The translations under genes and the position numbers were made by a program. From Spirogloea muscicola (Eukaryota > Streptophyta > Zygnematophyceae > Spirogloeales > Spirogloeaceae): a DNA stretch of 17,036 bases. The notes under the pieces were generated by a model, which saw only the letters and a list, made by a program, of their open reading frames with translations, had not been told where the DNA came from and made no database searches. This document shows, one piece after another, positions 1 to 10,270 of the stretch; position 1 is the stretch's first letter; the number at the start of each line of letters is the position of its first letter. Where the stretch lies: the NCBI GenBank assembly GCA_009602725.1, contig WELB01000030.1, positions 180,898-197,933 on the forward strand. Direction: 5' to 3'.

Positions 1-62
<62 letters not shown>
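1..62. repeat. Poly(A) homopolymer at left window edge
   Basis: Sixty-two consecutive A residues start the window and stop abruptly at a GGC-rich stretch. The run lies on the 5' side of a plus-strand gene, so it is not that gene's poly(A) tail. It could be a genomic homopolymer, the tail of a minus-to-plus inserted retro-copy lying outside the window, or an assembly/clone-end artefact. The sequence alone cannot separate these. Confidence 0.9.
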
Positions 63-65
<3 letters not shown>

Positions 66-108
66 GGTGGCGGCGGCGGCGGCGGCAGCGGCGGCGGCGG
101 CGGAGGCC
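63..108 (+). repeat. GGC/GCG trinucleotide tract, 5' UTR of TML
   Basis: A near-pure GGC/GCG triplet run with single GTG and CAG interruptions ends a few bases before the TML start codon at 113. It would be transcribed as a GC-rich 5' leader. It can also be read as a poly-alanine open frame from position 67, which I regard as an artefact because family similarity starts at the ATG at 113. A similar triplet tract lies upstream of the CHRD gene near 16008-16029. Confidence 0.75.
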
Positions 109-112
109 CGGC

Positions 113-3100
113 ATGGCGTGCCTGGCGCTGGCGCTGCAGCCGGAGCAAGGGCCCGACATCCTGCTGCAGACGTGAGCTCGCCCCGGCGCTCGCCCTCGCC
201 GCTCGTGCTGCGCTTCACTGCCATCACTGGCAGGTCGCGGCTCTGCGTGCCCCGCTGACCTCGTTCTGAGGCTGGTACCCGCGGCGGCGGCGGCGGTGGC
301 GTCTCGGCTCGTCAGGCGCGCGTGGTTCCCGCTGGCGCGCGCCATCGCGGCGTCGGCGAGCTTCCGGGCGACGCGCAAGGCGTACGCACTTCGCGGCGAG
401 GATGCCGCCGGGGACGATGCCAACGAGAGGTGCGCCGACAGCTCCAGATGTTACTGGTCGACGCTGCTGACAGGGGTTAGCCCTTTGCTCCGCGTGCACA
501 CAATGCACGGAAGCAGCGACTTCATTGGCCAGCTTGCACAAGACTGGAGCATCTCAATGACCTGTCAAGGCTACAGAAGGGGTCCTTCGGACCTTGCACT
601 CTGGCCGCTGGCCAGTGAGCTCTCTTGTGAGGCGCAATCGCTGGACAGCTCGAAGCTCCACAGTCACTGTCATGCCCCGTCCACAGTGCTGGAGCCAGAT
701 GGACTGGCTGAGTGCAGCTGGCCCTTGCTCTTTGTGTGCGGCTGCGCTCAGGCTCGGCGACGACCCCCTGGCAGCGTCCAGCGGCCAGGTCGTGGTCGGC
801 ACTGACAATAAGTGAGAGGCCTCTGCTTTGGACTGTGTGTGGGACCAAAAGAGTCAGGCAGTGCAAGAAGGTCCTGGATTTTGGTACTCTTGTACTGGTG
901 TGCAGATAGAAATCCATTGTGGCCAGCTCAAATGTGGTGGGGTTCAAGCTGTAGTGAACACTCCTTGCGCTGTCAGCTCGGACAGCGGGGTTGATCACTT
1001 GGACAGCGGGGTTGATCACTTTCATAGAGCCCCTGGCTTGCCCCTACAGTGGTGCTGCTCGAGAGATAGGGGCCGCCACCAATATGAGCAGCAGTATGAA
1101 TTGTATAGGCGCTGGTGGTACAGTAACTAGTAAGTGGATTTTGCTTAAGGATGTGTCTAATAAGGTTGACTCTCTGACCTCGCAGTGCTCTCTCAATACA
1201 ACAGCTGACAAGCCTGGGAGACCTCCAGGTATCGGGTGGTGTACCGGCTGGTAAACAGCGTCTACGTGCTCGGGATCACCAGTGCAGACGAGAGGGACAT
1301 CTTCAACAACGTGTTTGACTGTGCTGCTACTGTCAACAGAGCTGTCACCATTCTCGTCTCCACCTGCAGGGGGGTTGACGTCACAGCCGAGAAGCTTGCT
1401 CGAAAGTACCCCGAGGTCGGACTTCTCCAAGACGAAATGCAGATGCACAGTGTGGGATTGCACGTGTGCCACCTGTAGGGCTGCATTGCTGCATTCGTGG
1501 TCTGTTGAGACACTTGTGTGTACCTTCATTGAGAATGTTGAACAGACTGGCCTCCTCAATACTGGAATGTTTTGCGCTGCTGCCTTGGGCTACAGGTCTA
1601 CATCAGGTTGGATGCAGTGCTGGCAGGAGGCCCTGCCTTTCGTTTGGCAAATGCTTATGCTGTTGCACAAGCTGACAGCGAGAGCAAAGCTCGAGGAGCT
1701 GAGAGCTGGAATCAAGTACGACATATATCTGTGGAGCGGCTGGCCAATATAGAGGTGCTCATCTTCTCTTTCTGCAGCCCTGCCTACCTGACCGGTATTT
1801 TGCACTGTCCTTGCTTTCGTATGTTGGCCAGCCGAACTCCTAGGAAATCACACCCATGCTTTCACTTGAAGCAGACTTTTGGTAACAAGAGGTAAATAAG
1901 GTGGGCTCGGCAGTCCTTACCCAATCAGCACATTTCTTCCTAGTCAGCTTCTGCCTTGATTCATGCCAGCTAAATACATGGCAGCTTTAGCAGCCAAGAC
2001 TGTTGAGGTACTCCGGTGACAGTGCTGCAGCCAAGACTGTTGAGCTACTCCGGTGACAGTGTAAGACTGCTGAGGTGCTCCCAAGTAGTCTGATGGCAGC
2101 ACAGCATGCTGTAAAAGGTTATCAAAGTCTCAAAGTTGCCATCTCCTGTGCTATAAAAAGTGCGACCCTTTGCCGCAGGTTCTTTCTTCATCAATGTTTG
2201 AGCTTCCCAAAGAGACCCTGGCGGCAGGGGACGAGGTTGCTGCACAGCAGGCATTGCCATTCCAGCAACTGGGCAAAGATGCTAGTCAGCCTGCAATCGA
2301 GAAATCTGCAGCAGAATCAGACGACCCATTTGCTGCGAGCGCAATCGTGCCGGTCTCCACTGCAGACCTAGCAGGAACATTCAAGAGGGATGGGGCAGCC
2401 ACGGCCTTGGATCCTACAGCTCTGCTGGCAGGGCTGAAGGTGTCACCCATTGACAAGGATGCAGTTGAAAGCGTGGTGGTCACAGAGGAGGGCTTCGAGG
2501 GAGAATATGGCGGCCTGGACTTTGATGACAGTGACCGAAACTTCCTGGGCGAGGGCTTCGGCGGAGGAGCTGCTGCTTTCGGCGGAGGCTTGGATGCCTC
2601 CGAATTTGGGGCGGAGGCTGCGAATGAAGATGCATTTGGAGGAGGCCTAGGGGGCCTGGCGGGCAGCGGCCTCACCGGTGCACCAGAGGCTGCAGCTGGA
2701 GCTGAAACTGCCAGGGACAAGACTGCTGCCGCGCCTGTCGACGACTCCTCGACAGCTAGCACACGTAAGGCGGATGCTTGTCTGCATCTGCAGTATCTTC
2801 CTGATATCTCCTTTTCAGGTCAAAGGAGCCTTTGTGCTGGGCCGTCTCTCATTTTAGTTCGTTAGAGCCTATCCTACCTCTTTCAGTGAGCACTTCTAGC
2901 TTTTTGTCATCTATATGGTGGGTCTGGGCCTCGGCCATTAAAAGGGGCACACACTCGAGTGACCTCCTAACGAAGCTCCTCGACTACCCCCTCAGCCATC
3001 TTACATTGTCTCTTGCTGAATTTGTGCACACTCTTTTGCATCAATAGGTGGAGCCCCTGCATTCGACCCTGGTTTGCCAACTTTGTGGATCTCTGAAGAA

Positions 3101-4748
3101 ATCAACGCGGACTTCCGAGGAACTAGATTGCAGAGAGTGGGCTTGCAGGGCACTGTCCACATGTCCCCGCCACCTCAAGCGCTGGCCAATCACAGCAGCA
3201 AAGACATTGATGTCTCGTTCCGCCTCGAAGGTGCCATGGGCATCAAGGTGACGATTGTGGCATCAGTGCTATTCACTCAATCATGTTCCTCATGAGAAAT
3301 TTAATGTCAGCTTAGCAGGTTCTCCTTGTTTGCTGATGGAAGTGTCTCCGATCTTGATATAACGATCTGGGCATGCACATGCAGAGAGCTGCTGTCCGAA
3401 GTGCGGTGGCCAGCTCTTTAGGAGAAAACGCCTACCATGCTCGCATGGGCCCAGCAGATGAACCAACAGCTATCTTAAAGTACCAGCTCCAGCCGCGTTT
3501 CTCGCCCATTCCTCTTCTCCTCAGGTTAGCGGTGAAGACAAGTCCTCATCATCCATGTTGCTGTGATGTTCGTCAGGACACATTGACCACATTGACCAGC
3601 ATTCATTCTTAGTGCGTTCCAACCTTTGGATTCGGGCCTTCTCTCTTTCTTGCATGTCCTTCTGACTCCCTTTATCCTTGTTGTCTGCCATAAAAGTGGC
3701 ACTCAGCTCTCTTTATTGTTGCAAGAAGAATGACCACAAGGCGAGGTGACAGCTCAGTGTGTGTCATGATTCAGGTCTGTAAGAAATTTTGGTGATGCAT
3801 AAGCCTTGGACCTTCAGCATGCATGTCTGTTTTGTTGGATTAATTGGTCTATGAGGCAAGCAGCTCAAGGACTTGTTTAACTATGACCTCCTCACGTGTG
3901 ACAGTACGTTGCAAACCCGTACCTTACTGGTGAACTTAGAGACGTGGTCTTTACTTTGACTCTTCCAGCTGACCCGTCAACAGTAAGGATGAGCCCAAGG
4001 TGAGCTGTTCCTTGCTGATCTGAGACTCCTCGTCTTTGCTTGTTCTCTTTAACAGAGATTTTGCTGCTATGTATGATATATGGTCATTCTGGTCCTTATA
4101 CATTTGCCTCAAAAGACAAGTCTTTGACACAATCATGCGCGACCATTCCGCACACAGGGGGCTGTTTGATCGAGCAACCAAAGAAGTGCGATGGCAGGTC
4201 CAACAACTCAAGGTACCTGCCAATCATTATCGGTTGAAGGGAGATTCCTTCAGACTGTCATCCTGACACTGCCAGTCGTTATGGAGATGCATCAGCAGCA
4301 CAGATCAGTCTATCAATGACGTTGGAGACCATGCAAGAATCACGCTTTCTTTGTGAATCAGGGCAGTTATGCTCGATGCGAGTTCATTCTTTCCTGTGAA
4401 GTGGTCAATCTGGAAGGTAGTCATATCAAGGTGTTGTATACTTGTTATTGGGCTTTGCAGGCACAAGATGGGCCACAGAGGCTTCGCTTGGAGATGACAA
4501 GTGAGGCCAAAGGAATTGGGCTTGCCTTTGAGGAGGAAGAGGAGATCAGCGAGGGGGACAAGACAAATGAAGAAGACGAGAGACGCAATAGGCTAGAAGC
4601 TCTCAGAAATGTTAAAGGTTGTGTACAGTTTTCCTTCACAGGGCAGTCACTTTCAGGAATCACACTTGCTCCAGCTGCCGAGCAGGCAGTTGTGGACTTT
4701 AATAGAGGGGAAAATGACTATAGGGCGGGGAAATTCCTCTGCTCATAG
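113..4748 (+). CDS. TML: TPLATE complex muniscin-like subunit (TML), 12 exons
   Basis: Exons: 113-171, 316-429, 752-811, 1229-1415, 1596-1754, 2179-2764, 3048-3247, 3385-3524, 3729-3774, 3905-3999, 4158-4212, 4461-4748; all introns GT-AG, phases consistent, 662 residues (plant TML is about 600). TML is the medium-type subunit of the TPLATE/TSET adaptor, which drives clathrin-mediated endocytosis at the plasma membrane. Residues 1-193 form the longin-like N-terminal part: it begins MACLALALQP and contains GDDPLAAS and VVYRLVNSVYVLG. Residues 194-400 are a disordered Gly/Ala/Asp linker with a DPF motif at 242-244 and FEGEYGG further on. Residues 402-662 are the mu-homology domain, opening at LWISEEI, then MIQYVANP, GLFDRATKEVRW and the near-terminal LSGITLAP. 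An acidic, Glu-rich insertion sits in the last exon. The start matches the plant family start. Recognition is from remembered plant TML; exon 9 is the least certain exon. Confidence 0.93.
980..1021. repeat. Perfect 21-bp tandem duplication in TML intron 3
   Basis: The 21-base unit beginning GGACAGCGGGG and ending ATCACTT occurs twice head to tail, at 980-1000 and 1001-1021, with no mismatch. It lies in the 417-base intron between TML exons 3 and 4. Perfect identity suggests a recent replication-slippage event; no function is implied. Confidence 0.9.
1991..2081. repeat. 37-bp-period tandem repeat in TML intron 5
   Basis: Two copies of a 34-base unit (1991-2024 and 2028-2061, beginning CAGCCAAGACTG, one mismatch) are spaced by 37 bases. 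A diverged partial third copy follows at 2062-2081. The array sits about 100 bases upstream of the acceptor of TML exon 6. Confidence 0.85.
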
Positions 4749-6290
4749 ATACGTCTACACGGTTCGCAATCATGCGTGTCTCTCAGACACTTCGCATATA
4801 AGACATCACAAAGTCAAGCAGGTGAAAGAAAGAAAGGTGGGATTGCCTGTGGAGGGCAAAGAGGTTGATGGTACAAGGCATGCAAGTGCAAGGCATGCAA
4901 GCCCCCTTCTACACAAAGAGCAGTGTTCAAGACGGGGGCAGCCCAACTTATAGCAAGACAAGCATTAAGGATGAGGCTATCTATGATGCTAATTGATTGG
5001 CCCATCGGAGGACACAGAGGCATTGATGGCATCAGAAGCAAGTCAGAATGTAAGTGCTGGAAGACGCCCTCTGAATAGCAGATTAATTAGCTACTGTGCT
5101 GCCAAGCAATGCCAAGTAGAGCACAGAGGAGTACGAGGATGTGTCTATCATGCGAGGAGGCTGCGGTCGCTGTGAGGGTTGGGGGGGGGTGGGGTGGGGA
5201 GGCCGGCCCGAAGTGGCGTGGTATGGCTTGACCATAAGAAAGCAGGACGCAGCAGAGGTAGAGCACTTGCCTCCACCTCCTCGTGCCACTGCCTCAGCAC
5301 AAGCTAGAACAGCAGCAGCCACGGTGCCGGCGCTTCGCTGATATGTTCCGTGATGCAGGACCAGACGCATGTTGCAGGATATAAGCGAAACTGCTGCAGA
5401 TGTTGGAGGACGGGTATGACTAGCCTGTCAAGTTGCACAAGAACGAGGGTTGTCGTTGATGACCGTTTTGGAGCGAGGGCTGAGGAAAGCACGAGTTGAA
5501 GGTTCACGATTATACTGGTTGACCAAAAGGAAGAGACAAGGACCAAGCGAGAAGGTGAGGGCAAGGCCATCGTGATTGAACGGGCAGCTCCTGCAAATCT
5601 GACCGGTAGCCTCCGAGCAAAAGCTGGACGCTGAACATGCTGGCAAACAAAGGAGAAGCAGAAGCATGACATTGGAGCCAAAGTGCGCCGTAGCTCTGTA
5701 GTGCATGATCACATAGCCTGCGACTGTGGTAGGAATGCTTACAGGTGCAAGCAAGATACTGACATAAGCGACTTTAGCAGATGTAGCCCTGATGCTCCCA
5801 ATACTGGCAGTGCCACGTGACACCACCACAGCTACAATCTGGAGGGGGCCGTTCCAGAGATGTCGTGCATGACAACGACCAGCCGGGAAGAGAGACAATA
5901 GCAGTTCGTCATCGTTCGTAAAGCTCAGCCTGATTCAGTCCAATCCCGCCTAGTCCAAACCATTGTTTTCTGCACTGCATTTTGGCCAAAGCCTGCACTG
6001 CAGTAGTTGCTGACTCAAGGTGCGAGGTCTATCTGTTGTAAGTCGTAGTGAGATATTGGTAGATATCAAGAGGGATGACCTAACACCAAGGTACCGCTCC
6101 TGTCTAGTCTCACCTATTGTCAAAGCCAGGCTATCATATTTAGCCACTGGGCCACCTAGCAGAAGCCGTCTTCCAGATTCTTACGTCGTGGGCCTCCCTT
6201 TCTGAGTGGTTCGTAGCTGCTTTGTTTCTTTCGGTGCTTGTTATTCTTTGCGCTTCCCCTGGCCCCCTTCTCGTGCTTTGTTCATTCTTT
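4749..6290. other. Intergenic region downstream of TML
   Basis: This holds the TML 3' UTR and about 1.5 kb of DNA in which I recognise no gene. No AATAAA occurs in the first 350 bases; the pentamer TGTAA occurs at 5049-5053. A minus-strand open frame (5428-5898, 156 codons) encodes a hydrophobic, Ser/Thr-rich product without recognisable motifs; overlapping open frames in other phases suggest it is chance. GCATGC-containing short direct repeats lie near 4874-4901, and a G-rich tract at 5176-5202 is listed separately. A tRNA A-box-like string occurs near 5258-5272 without a matching B box. Confidence 0.6.
5176..5202 (+). other. G-quadruplex-type run
   Basis: A 27-base stretch has G-runs of 3, 9, 4 and 4 residues separated by one- or two-base loops, which satisfies the usual G3+ N1-7 quadruplex pattern on the plus strand. 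It lies about 430 bases past the TML stop. No gene boundary nearby gives it a clear role. Confidence 0.7.
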
Positions 6291-6470
6291 TTTGGGCTGG
6301 CTTTCCCAGCCCCTATCCTCAATGGGCGAGCACTTTCTTCTTCTTTCTGGGCTGGGTTTTCACAGCCCCCGCCCCATTCGAAAGAGCTCACTTCACTCGA
6401 AGAACTTTTCCATCTAACTCGGGGAGAGAAGGGGCGCGGTGCGCATGAATCAAAAGAGAGGCCGAATCAA
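6290..6470. repeat. Dispersed repeat cluster: two GGGCTG..CAGCCC hairpins plus GCGCGGTGCGC module
   Basis: Two imperfect-palindrome cores lie in direct orientation at 6294-6312 and 6349-6368 (GGGCTG, 7-8 mostly pyrimidine bases, CAGCCC). At 6424-6450 follows a module containing GCGCGGTGCGCATGAA and then GAGGCC. The same module recurs at 16231-16256, and hairpin cores recur at about seven other sites in the window, which marks this as interspersed repeat DNA, probably from a non-autonomous mobile element. Element ends cannot be set from one locus. Confidence 0.65.
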
Positions 6471-6722
6471 GCCAATACACTGTTCAGGCAATACGTAGTG
6501 CAGAAAACATATGATAGAGAGGAGAGCTCGCCCATTGAGGATAGGGGCTGGAAACGGCTACACATGATAAGGCTACAAAAGCCAAGCCCTATGCTAAGGT
6601 CGCTAATGTAGCAGCAGTGAGACGGTGTGGAAGACGGTGGTTGGGGAGACGGTATCGATGACGGCGCCGGCCGCTCGGCTTAGCGCGGGCCGCGGCGGGC
6701 CGTAGCTGGCAGCCCTGCCGGC

Positions 6723-6740
6723 CCCACGTGCGCACGTGGG
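6723..6740. promoter_or_regulatory. 18-bp perfect palindrome with two G-boxes
   Basis: The sequence CCCACGTGCGCACGTGGG is a perfect inverted repeat containing two CACGTG cores (6725-6730 and 6733-6738), about 500 bases upstream of the GST start codon in a GC-rich promoter-like region. CACGTG is the binding core of plant bZIP and bHLH factors, used in light, stress and abscisic-acid responses. That it controls the GST is inferred from position only. Confidence 0.55.
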
Positions 6741-6759
6741 CGACCCCCACGGCCGCCGA

Positions 6760-6775
6760 AGCTTCCGCGGAAGCT
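6760..6775. promoter_or_regulatory. 16-bp perfect palindrome AGCTTCCGCGGAAGCT
   Basis: A second perfect inverted repeat lies 20 bases after the double G-box. Its left side overlaps GAAGCTTC at 6758-6766, which resembles an inverted pair of heat-shock-element half sites. The symmetry is certain, the regulatory reading is weak. It could be a dimer-binding site in the GST promoter. Confidence 0.35.
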
Positions 6776-7098
6776 GCAGGCGCGTGCGCGCGGCCCGAGC
6801 CTCTCGTGCGCCGTCCGATTGGCGAGCGCGGGCCGCGCGGCGCCGCTCGATGCGGCGGGCCTCTCCCCCTTCTGGAGACCCGCACGGGTGCTGACGGCAG
6901 CACTGGTCAAAGCTCTCCCCTCCTGCCTTCCCCCGGGGCAATTGCCGCGGGAAGCCGCAGCGTCAAATCCCCCCCCGCCTTGTCCCCCCCCCTCTCCCGT
7001 ACCACTTTCCCCGAAACAGTGAATCATGGCTTTTCCAGATGCTCGCCCACCCGCCCCAAGGCCCCCCCTTCGGCGCGCTGGCCCTCCATGACTCTGCG

Positions 7099-7104
7099 TA
7101 TAAG
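7099..7104 (+). promoter_or_regulatory. TATA-box-like TATAAG of GST promoter
   Basis: TATAAG sits 134 bases before the GST start codon in otherwise GC- and C-rich DNA. This position is compatible with a TATA box about 30 bases upstream of transcription start and a 5' UTR of roughly 100 bases. No initiator element was recognised. Confidence 0.4.
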
Positions 7105-7232
7105 GCTTGGCCCCTCCGTAGCTCCGTAACAAGACTTGCCCAAACCTCCCTCCCTCCTCCCCAGCAGCGCCCCGCCAAGCCCAGCCCCCGCTCCGCCCAC
7201 GCCCCACCACCTCCGCTCGCCAGCAGCTCGCC

Positions 7233-8785
7233 ATGGCGCCCATCACCCTCTACGGCCACCCCATCTCGGTGCACGTCCGGCGCGTCCTCACCGCCGCGTA
7301 CGAGAAGGGCCTCACCGAGCAGGACATTGTGCTGCAGCCGGTGGACATCTTCCACATGAAGCACCAGGAGGGCGAGTTTCTCGAGAAGCAGGCAAGTGGA
7401 CCTGCTCGGTAGTCCTCAGCAGCGGCCCTGGGGGTTTGCCACAACGGCAATGTGCAGCTTGGCCTAGATTCTCTCTAAGTACCCGCCTTGGAACATCTGC
7501 AAGCACTTGAGCTAGCTCCTCTCCAGATTGAGCTTGTCATCTATCTTTCTTCATACTGGAGGAGCCAACATTGATGTACTCGTCTTTGCTCCGTGCAGCC
7601 ATTCGGCCTTATCCCAGTCATGGAGGACGGGCAATTCATGCTCTATGGTCAGTTCCCCTTTCCTCTATACTGTTCTACATCACACAACTGAAACGTCACA
7701 CAACTGAAGCTGCGTGCGTGTATGCAATCGCACTAATAAAGCACCAGTCTCCTTGAGCAGCGATGCCCAATGCAGGTTGAGGTCTAATATATATATAGCC
7801 CATCATTGTGCAGGTGGTTACATGGACAAGTCCGTGACACATTGTAGACTTTGCTTACGCTCGTTCCTAATTTCTAGTCCATCTTGATGTGTGTGAACAG
7901 AGTCCAGGGCGATCGCAAGGTACATCGCTGAGAAGTATGAGGGCCAAGGGACCGACCTGCTTGGGTCCAGCCTAGAGGAAAGGGCTCTAGTCGAGCAGTG
8001 GCTTCAGGTGGAAGGCCAGGAGTTCAACAAGCACGTCTCGATCATCGTGCGGGAGCTGGTGAGCTTTTGACTCTGCCCGGTTGCCCACCAAGCTGCAGGT
8101 CACCGTCTGATGCGTTGGACATATGCCGAGGTCTGGATTCTGATCGTTCCTGCAGGTGGCTGGTCAGGGGATTCTTCAGATTGTTGTCCTGATGTCTGCC
8201 TCCCATGGCACAGCAACCCTGCCATGCTTGGTGCTCTGCATCACTCAGGATGACTGCGTCAAGAATCGACTCTAGAAATTTGCCTTGTCACCTGCAGGGC
8301 TTCAAGAAGGCGGTAGGGCCACCTCTGTTCCCTGAAGAGGTGAATGACTGGCTGGCCACCGACGCAACACATAAACTTGAAAAAGTGCTGGACGTCTATG
8401 AGAAGCATTTGACAAAGCACGAGTATCTTGCACTGGACAGGTTCACGTGAGTGTCTCTGTCCCTCCAAGCAAATTGGGCAGCCCCTGACACAAGGGTATG
8501 CCAGCTAGCTAGTACTGAGCTTCTTGTAAAGTCTGCTGGAGCAAGCTATTTGTTGTGCTGTGAGCACCACTTTTCTGGAAACTCCACCTTTACTGGGCTG
8601 TCATGCACCCCGGACTGACAGCTGCTTCTTGTTCTGGCAGCATGGCTGATCTTTCGCATCTACCATTCACGGATTACCTGTTCAAGTTGGCCAAGAAGGG
8701 CGACCTTATTGAGAGCAGACCCCACGTCAATGCATGGTGGAAGCGCATAAGTAGCCGTCCTTCTTGGATAAAGGCCGATGTCTAG
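7233..8785 (+). CDS. GSTF: Glutathione S-transferase, phi class, five exons
   Basis: Exons 7233-7391, 7599-7647, 7901-8058, 8298-8446 and 8641-8785 give 219 residues, the usual length for phi-class GSTs. The soluble cytosolic dimer conjugates glutathione to electrophiles and reduces peroxides. The thioredoxin-like half carries LYGHPISVHVRRV with the likely catalytic Ser12, the PFGLIP segment with cis-Pro59, and the glutathione-binding pair Glu70-Ser71 in YESRAIARYIAEKY. The all-helical half ends with LDRFTMADLSHLP and RPHVNAWWKRISSRPSW, both typical phi-class signatures. The start follows TATAAG by 134 bases and opens directly with the family's N-terminal strand. The first intron uses a GC donor (CAG|GCAAGT); the others are GT-AG. 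No signal peptide is seen. The class assignment is firm by pattern; the substrate is unknown. Confidence 0.95.
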
Positions 8786-8850
8786 ATCTCGGAGGGGCTC
8801 GCTGGTCATTCACCTGGCGACAATTTGTGCTTAAAATTCTTTTGAATTGC

Positions 8851-8856
8851 AATAAA
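8851..8856 (+). terminator. AATAAA poly(A) signal of GST
   Basis: AATAAA lies 66 bases after the GST stop codon, the right distance for a polyadenylation signal. The alternative green-algal signal TGTAA also occurs, at 8890-8894, so which one is used is unclear. Confidence 0.5.
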
Positions 8857-10270
8857 AGCAGCTTGCACCGAGTACCTGCTCATTGACCTGTGTAACACCG
8901 AATCCTCGTTCACGAGATTCTGCAATCAAGGACTCTTACTCTCACAGTAACTGGTGCTAATCAAGCATGAGCGTACTAGAATTTTTATTTCTCTTTCCCG
9001 AAAAGCAACTTTTATTATTGTTGCAACGTGCTCTTTCCTGTTGTGCTAGCTCAAGGAAGACATGGCTCCTAAAGCCATGGTTGTAAGAAGCTCGCTGGAA
9101 GACACCTCTACATATAGCTGGTCCGCAAAGACTGCAAGGACTGAAAGTCCAGTAAAGACTGCACAGACTGCACAGATCACACACCAAGAACCAACCGTAT
9201 GAAAGTTACTGGAAGGCAGAGCATTTTCAAGGAGTGCACCGGCGATGTGTCAAGTGCCACGAGACACAAACTCGTGCAAGTTGTTCTTCACTAAAGCTGC
9301 GGTGATCTTCAGATAGTACACTTCCTTGTGCTGAGCCGTGGTAACCAAGCCGGTTAAAAGAATCCTGATGGAGAGGGGCAAGGCTCAGAAGTACATGCAC
9401 TTCTGTGTTATGCCCTTCTTTGAGCAAAAGCGGCCGCTGGGAATGCTGCTTTGCACAGAAGAGGCACTGTATGCTCTCAAAGCTTGAGCACTCTCTCTGT
9501 GATATACATAGTCATACATACGCATGGAATTCAGGCAGTCATTGTGGGGTAAGAAGCAATCTAAGACTTGCTCGCTCAAAGCTGCCAGCACAGAAGATTC
9601 TGAAGACGCTGCACAGGGCCTACACACCCAAAGGGTTGCAACCACCTCATTGTCACAGGATGAGTGCAAACCAGCAGCATTTACCTGCAGTAACCAAGAG
9701 GGTGCCACCTGAGCATGAAATGTGCTCAGTACAAGGTGTTGAGCCTGGTCCTGCCGGAGCAGCTCGTTGATAAGGTGATCCAGGGCCCCACTGCTTGCTT
9801 CCACATGCTTGTTGAGCCTCCGTACTGGCCACTCACAATGATGGCCGCACCCAAAAGAAGCAGCTCTTCCAACGGGGCCGAGGGCTGTGAAAAGCCATCC
9901 CGTCTATGTCAACGCCTGAGCCACGATCTCTTATGCAGCTCATGGTGCTGCCACAACAGTATGTATATCCTGGTCACAGCATGTGAAAGCTCAATGAGTT
10001 CCATCGTGCTAAGGACCAAGGGCCCTGCATTGGGTAGTGGAATGCATGGTACATGAGGCTACGTGTCTGGGGTATCACACCTCCTGTTCAGGACATTGAC
10101 ATGGACAAACATTTGCATGTCGTATACTTGCAAGTGCGAAGGAAAGTGTCGAGCAGATGCTGCAACTGAGTTGAGAAGGCGCACCCAATTGACATGTAGG
10201 CATCAGCAAGCAATGTGAAAGATCTGCCTCTCTCGCGTCGCCCTTTACAATATGTGTAGACGGACAGTGG
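8857..10270. other. Spacer between converging GST and PPR genes
   Basis: About 1.4 kb between the 3' ends of two converging genes. Open frames on both strands (for example 9385-9804 minus and 9715-10056 plus) overlap one another and carry no recognisable motif. The DNA includes AGACTGCA short direct repeats around 9125-9170 and one copy of the dispersed hairpin core (listed separately). On the minus strand TGTAA falls about 25 bases past the PPR stop (plus-strand TTACA at 10244-10248) and could be its poly(A) signal. Confidence 0.55.
9874..9896 (-). repeat. Dispersed hairpin-family copy (reverse orientation)
   Basis: GGGGCCGAGGGCTGTGAAAAGCC is the reverse orientation of the repeat core found at 13366-13386 and is nearly identical to the copy at 13655-13676, including the preceding GGGGC. 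It lies in the spacer after the GST gene. Confidence 0.6.

Noticed and set aside
5254-5282. tRNA-like string AGGTAGAGCACTTGCCT
   Set aside because: Resembles a D-arm/A box, but no B box, acceptor stem or anticodon arm can be placed in the following 60 bases.
5304-5898. Minus-strand open frames of 125 and 156 codons, hydrophobic stretches
   Set aside because: They overlap each other in different phases, show no recognisable motif, and have no convincing splice partners or promoter; treated as chance.
6589-7364. Long open frames on both strands in the GST promoter
   Set aside because: GC-rich sequence lacking stops; products are low-complexity Ala/Arg/Gly/Pro and overlap in several phases.
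9385-10056. Open frames of 139 (minus) and 113 (plus) codons in the GST-PPR spacer
   Set aside because: Mutually overlapping, no family features, and crossed by a dispersed repeat copy.
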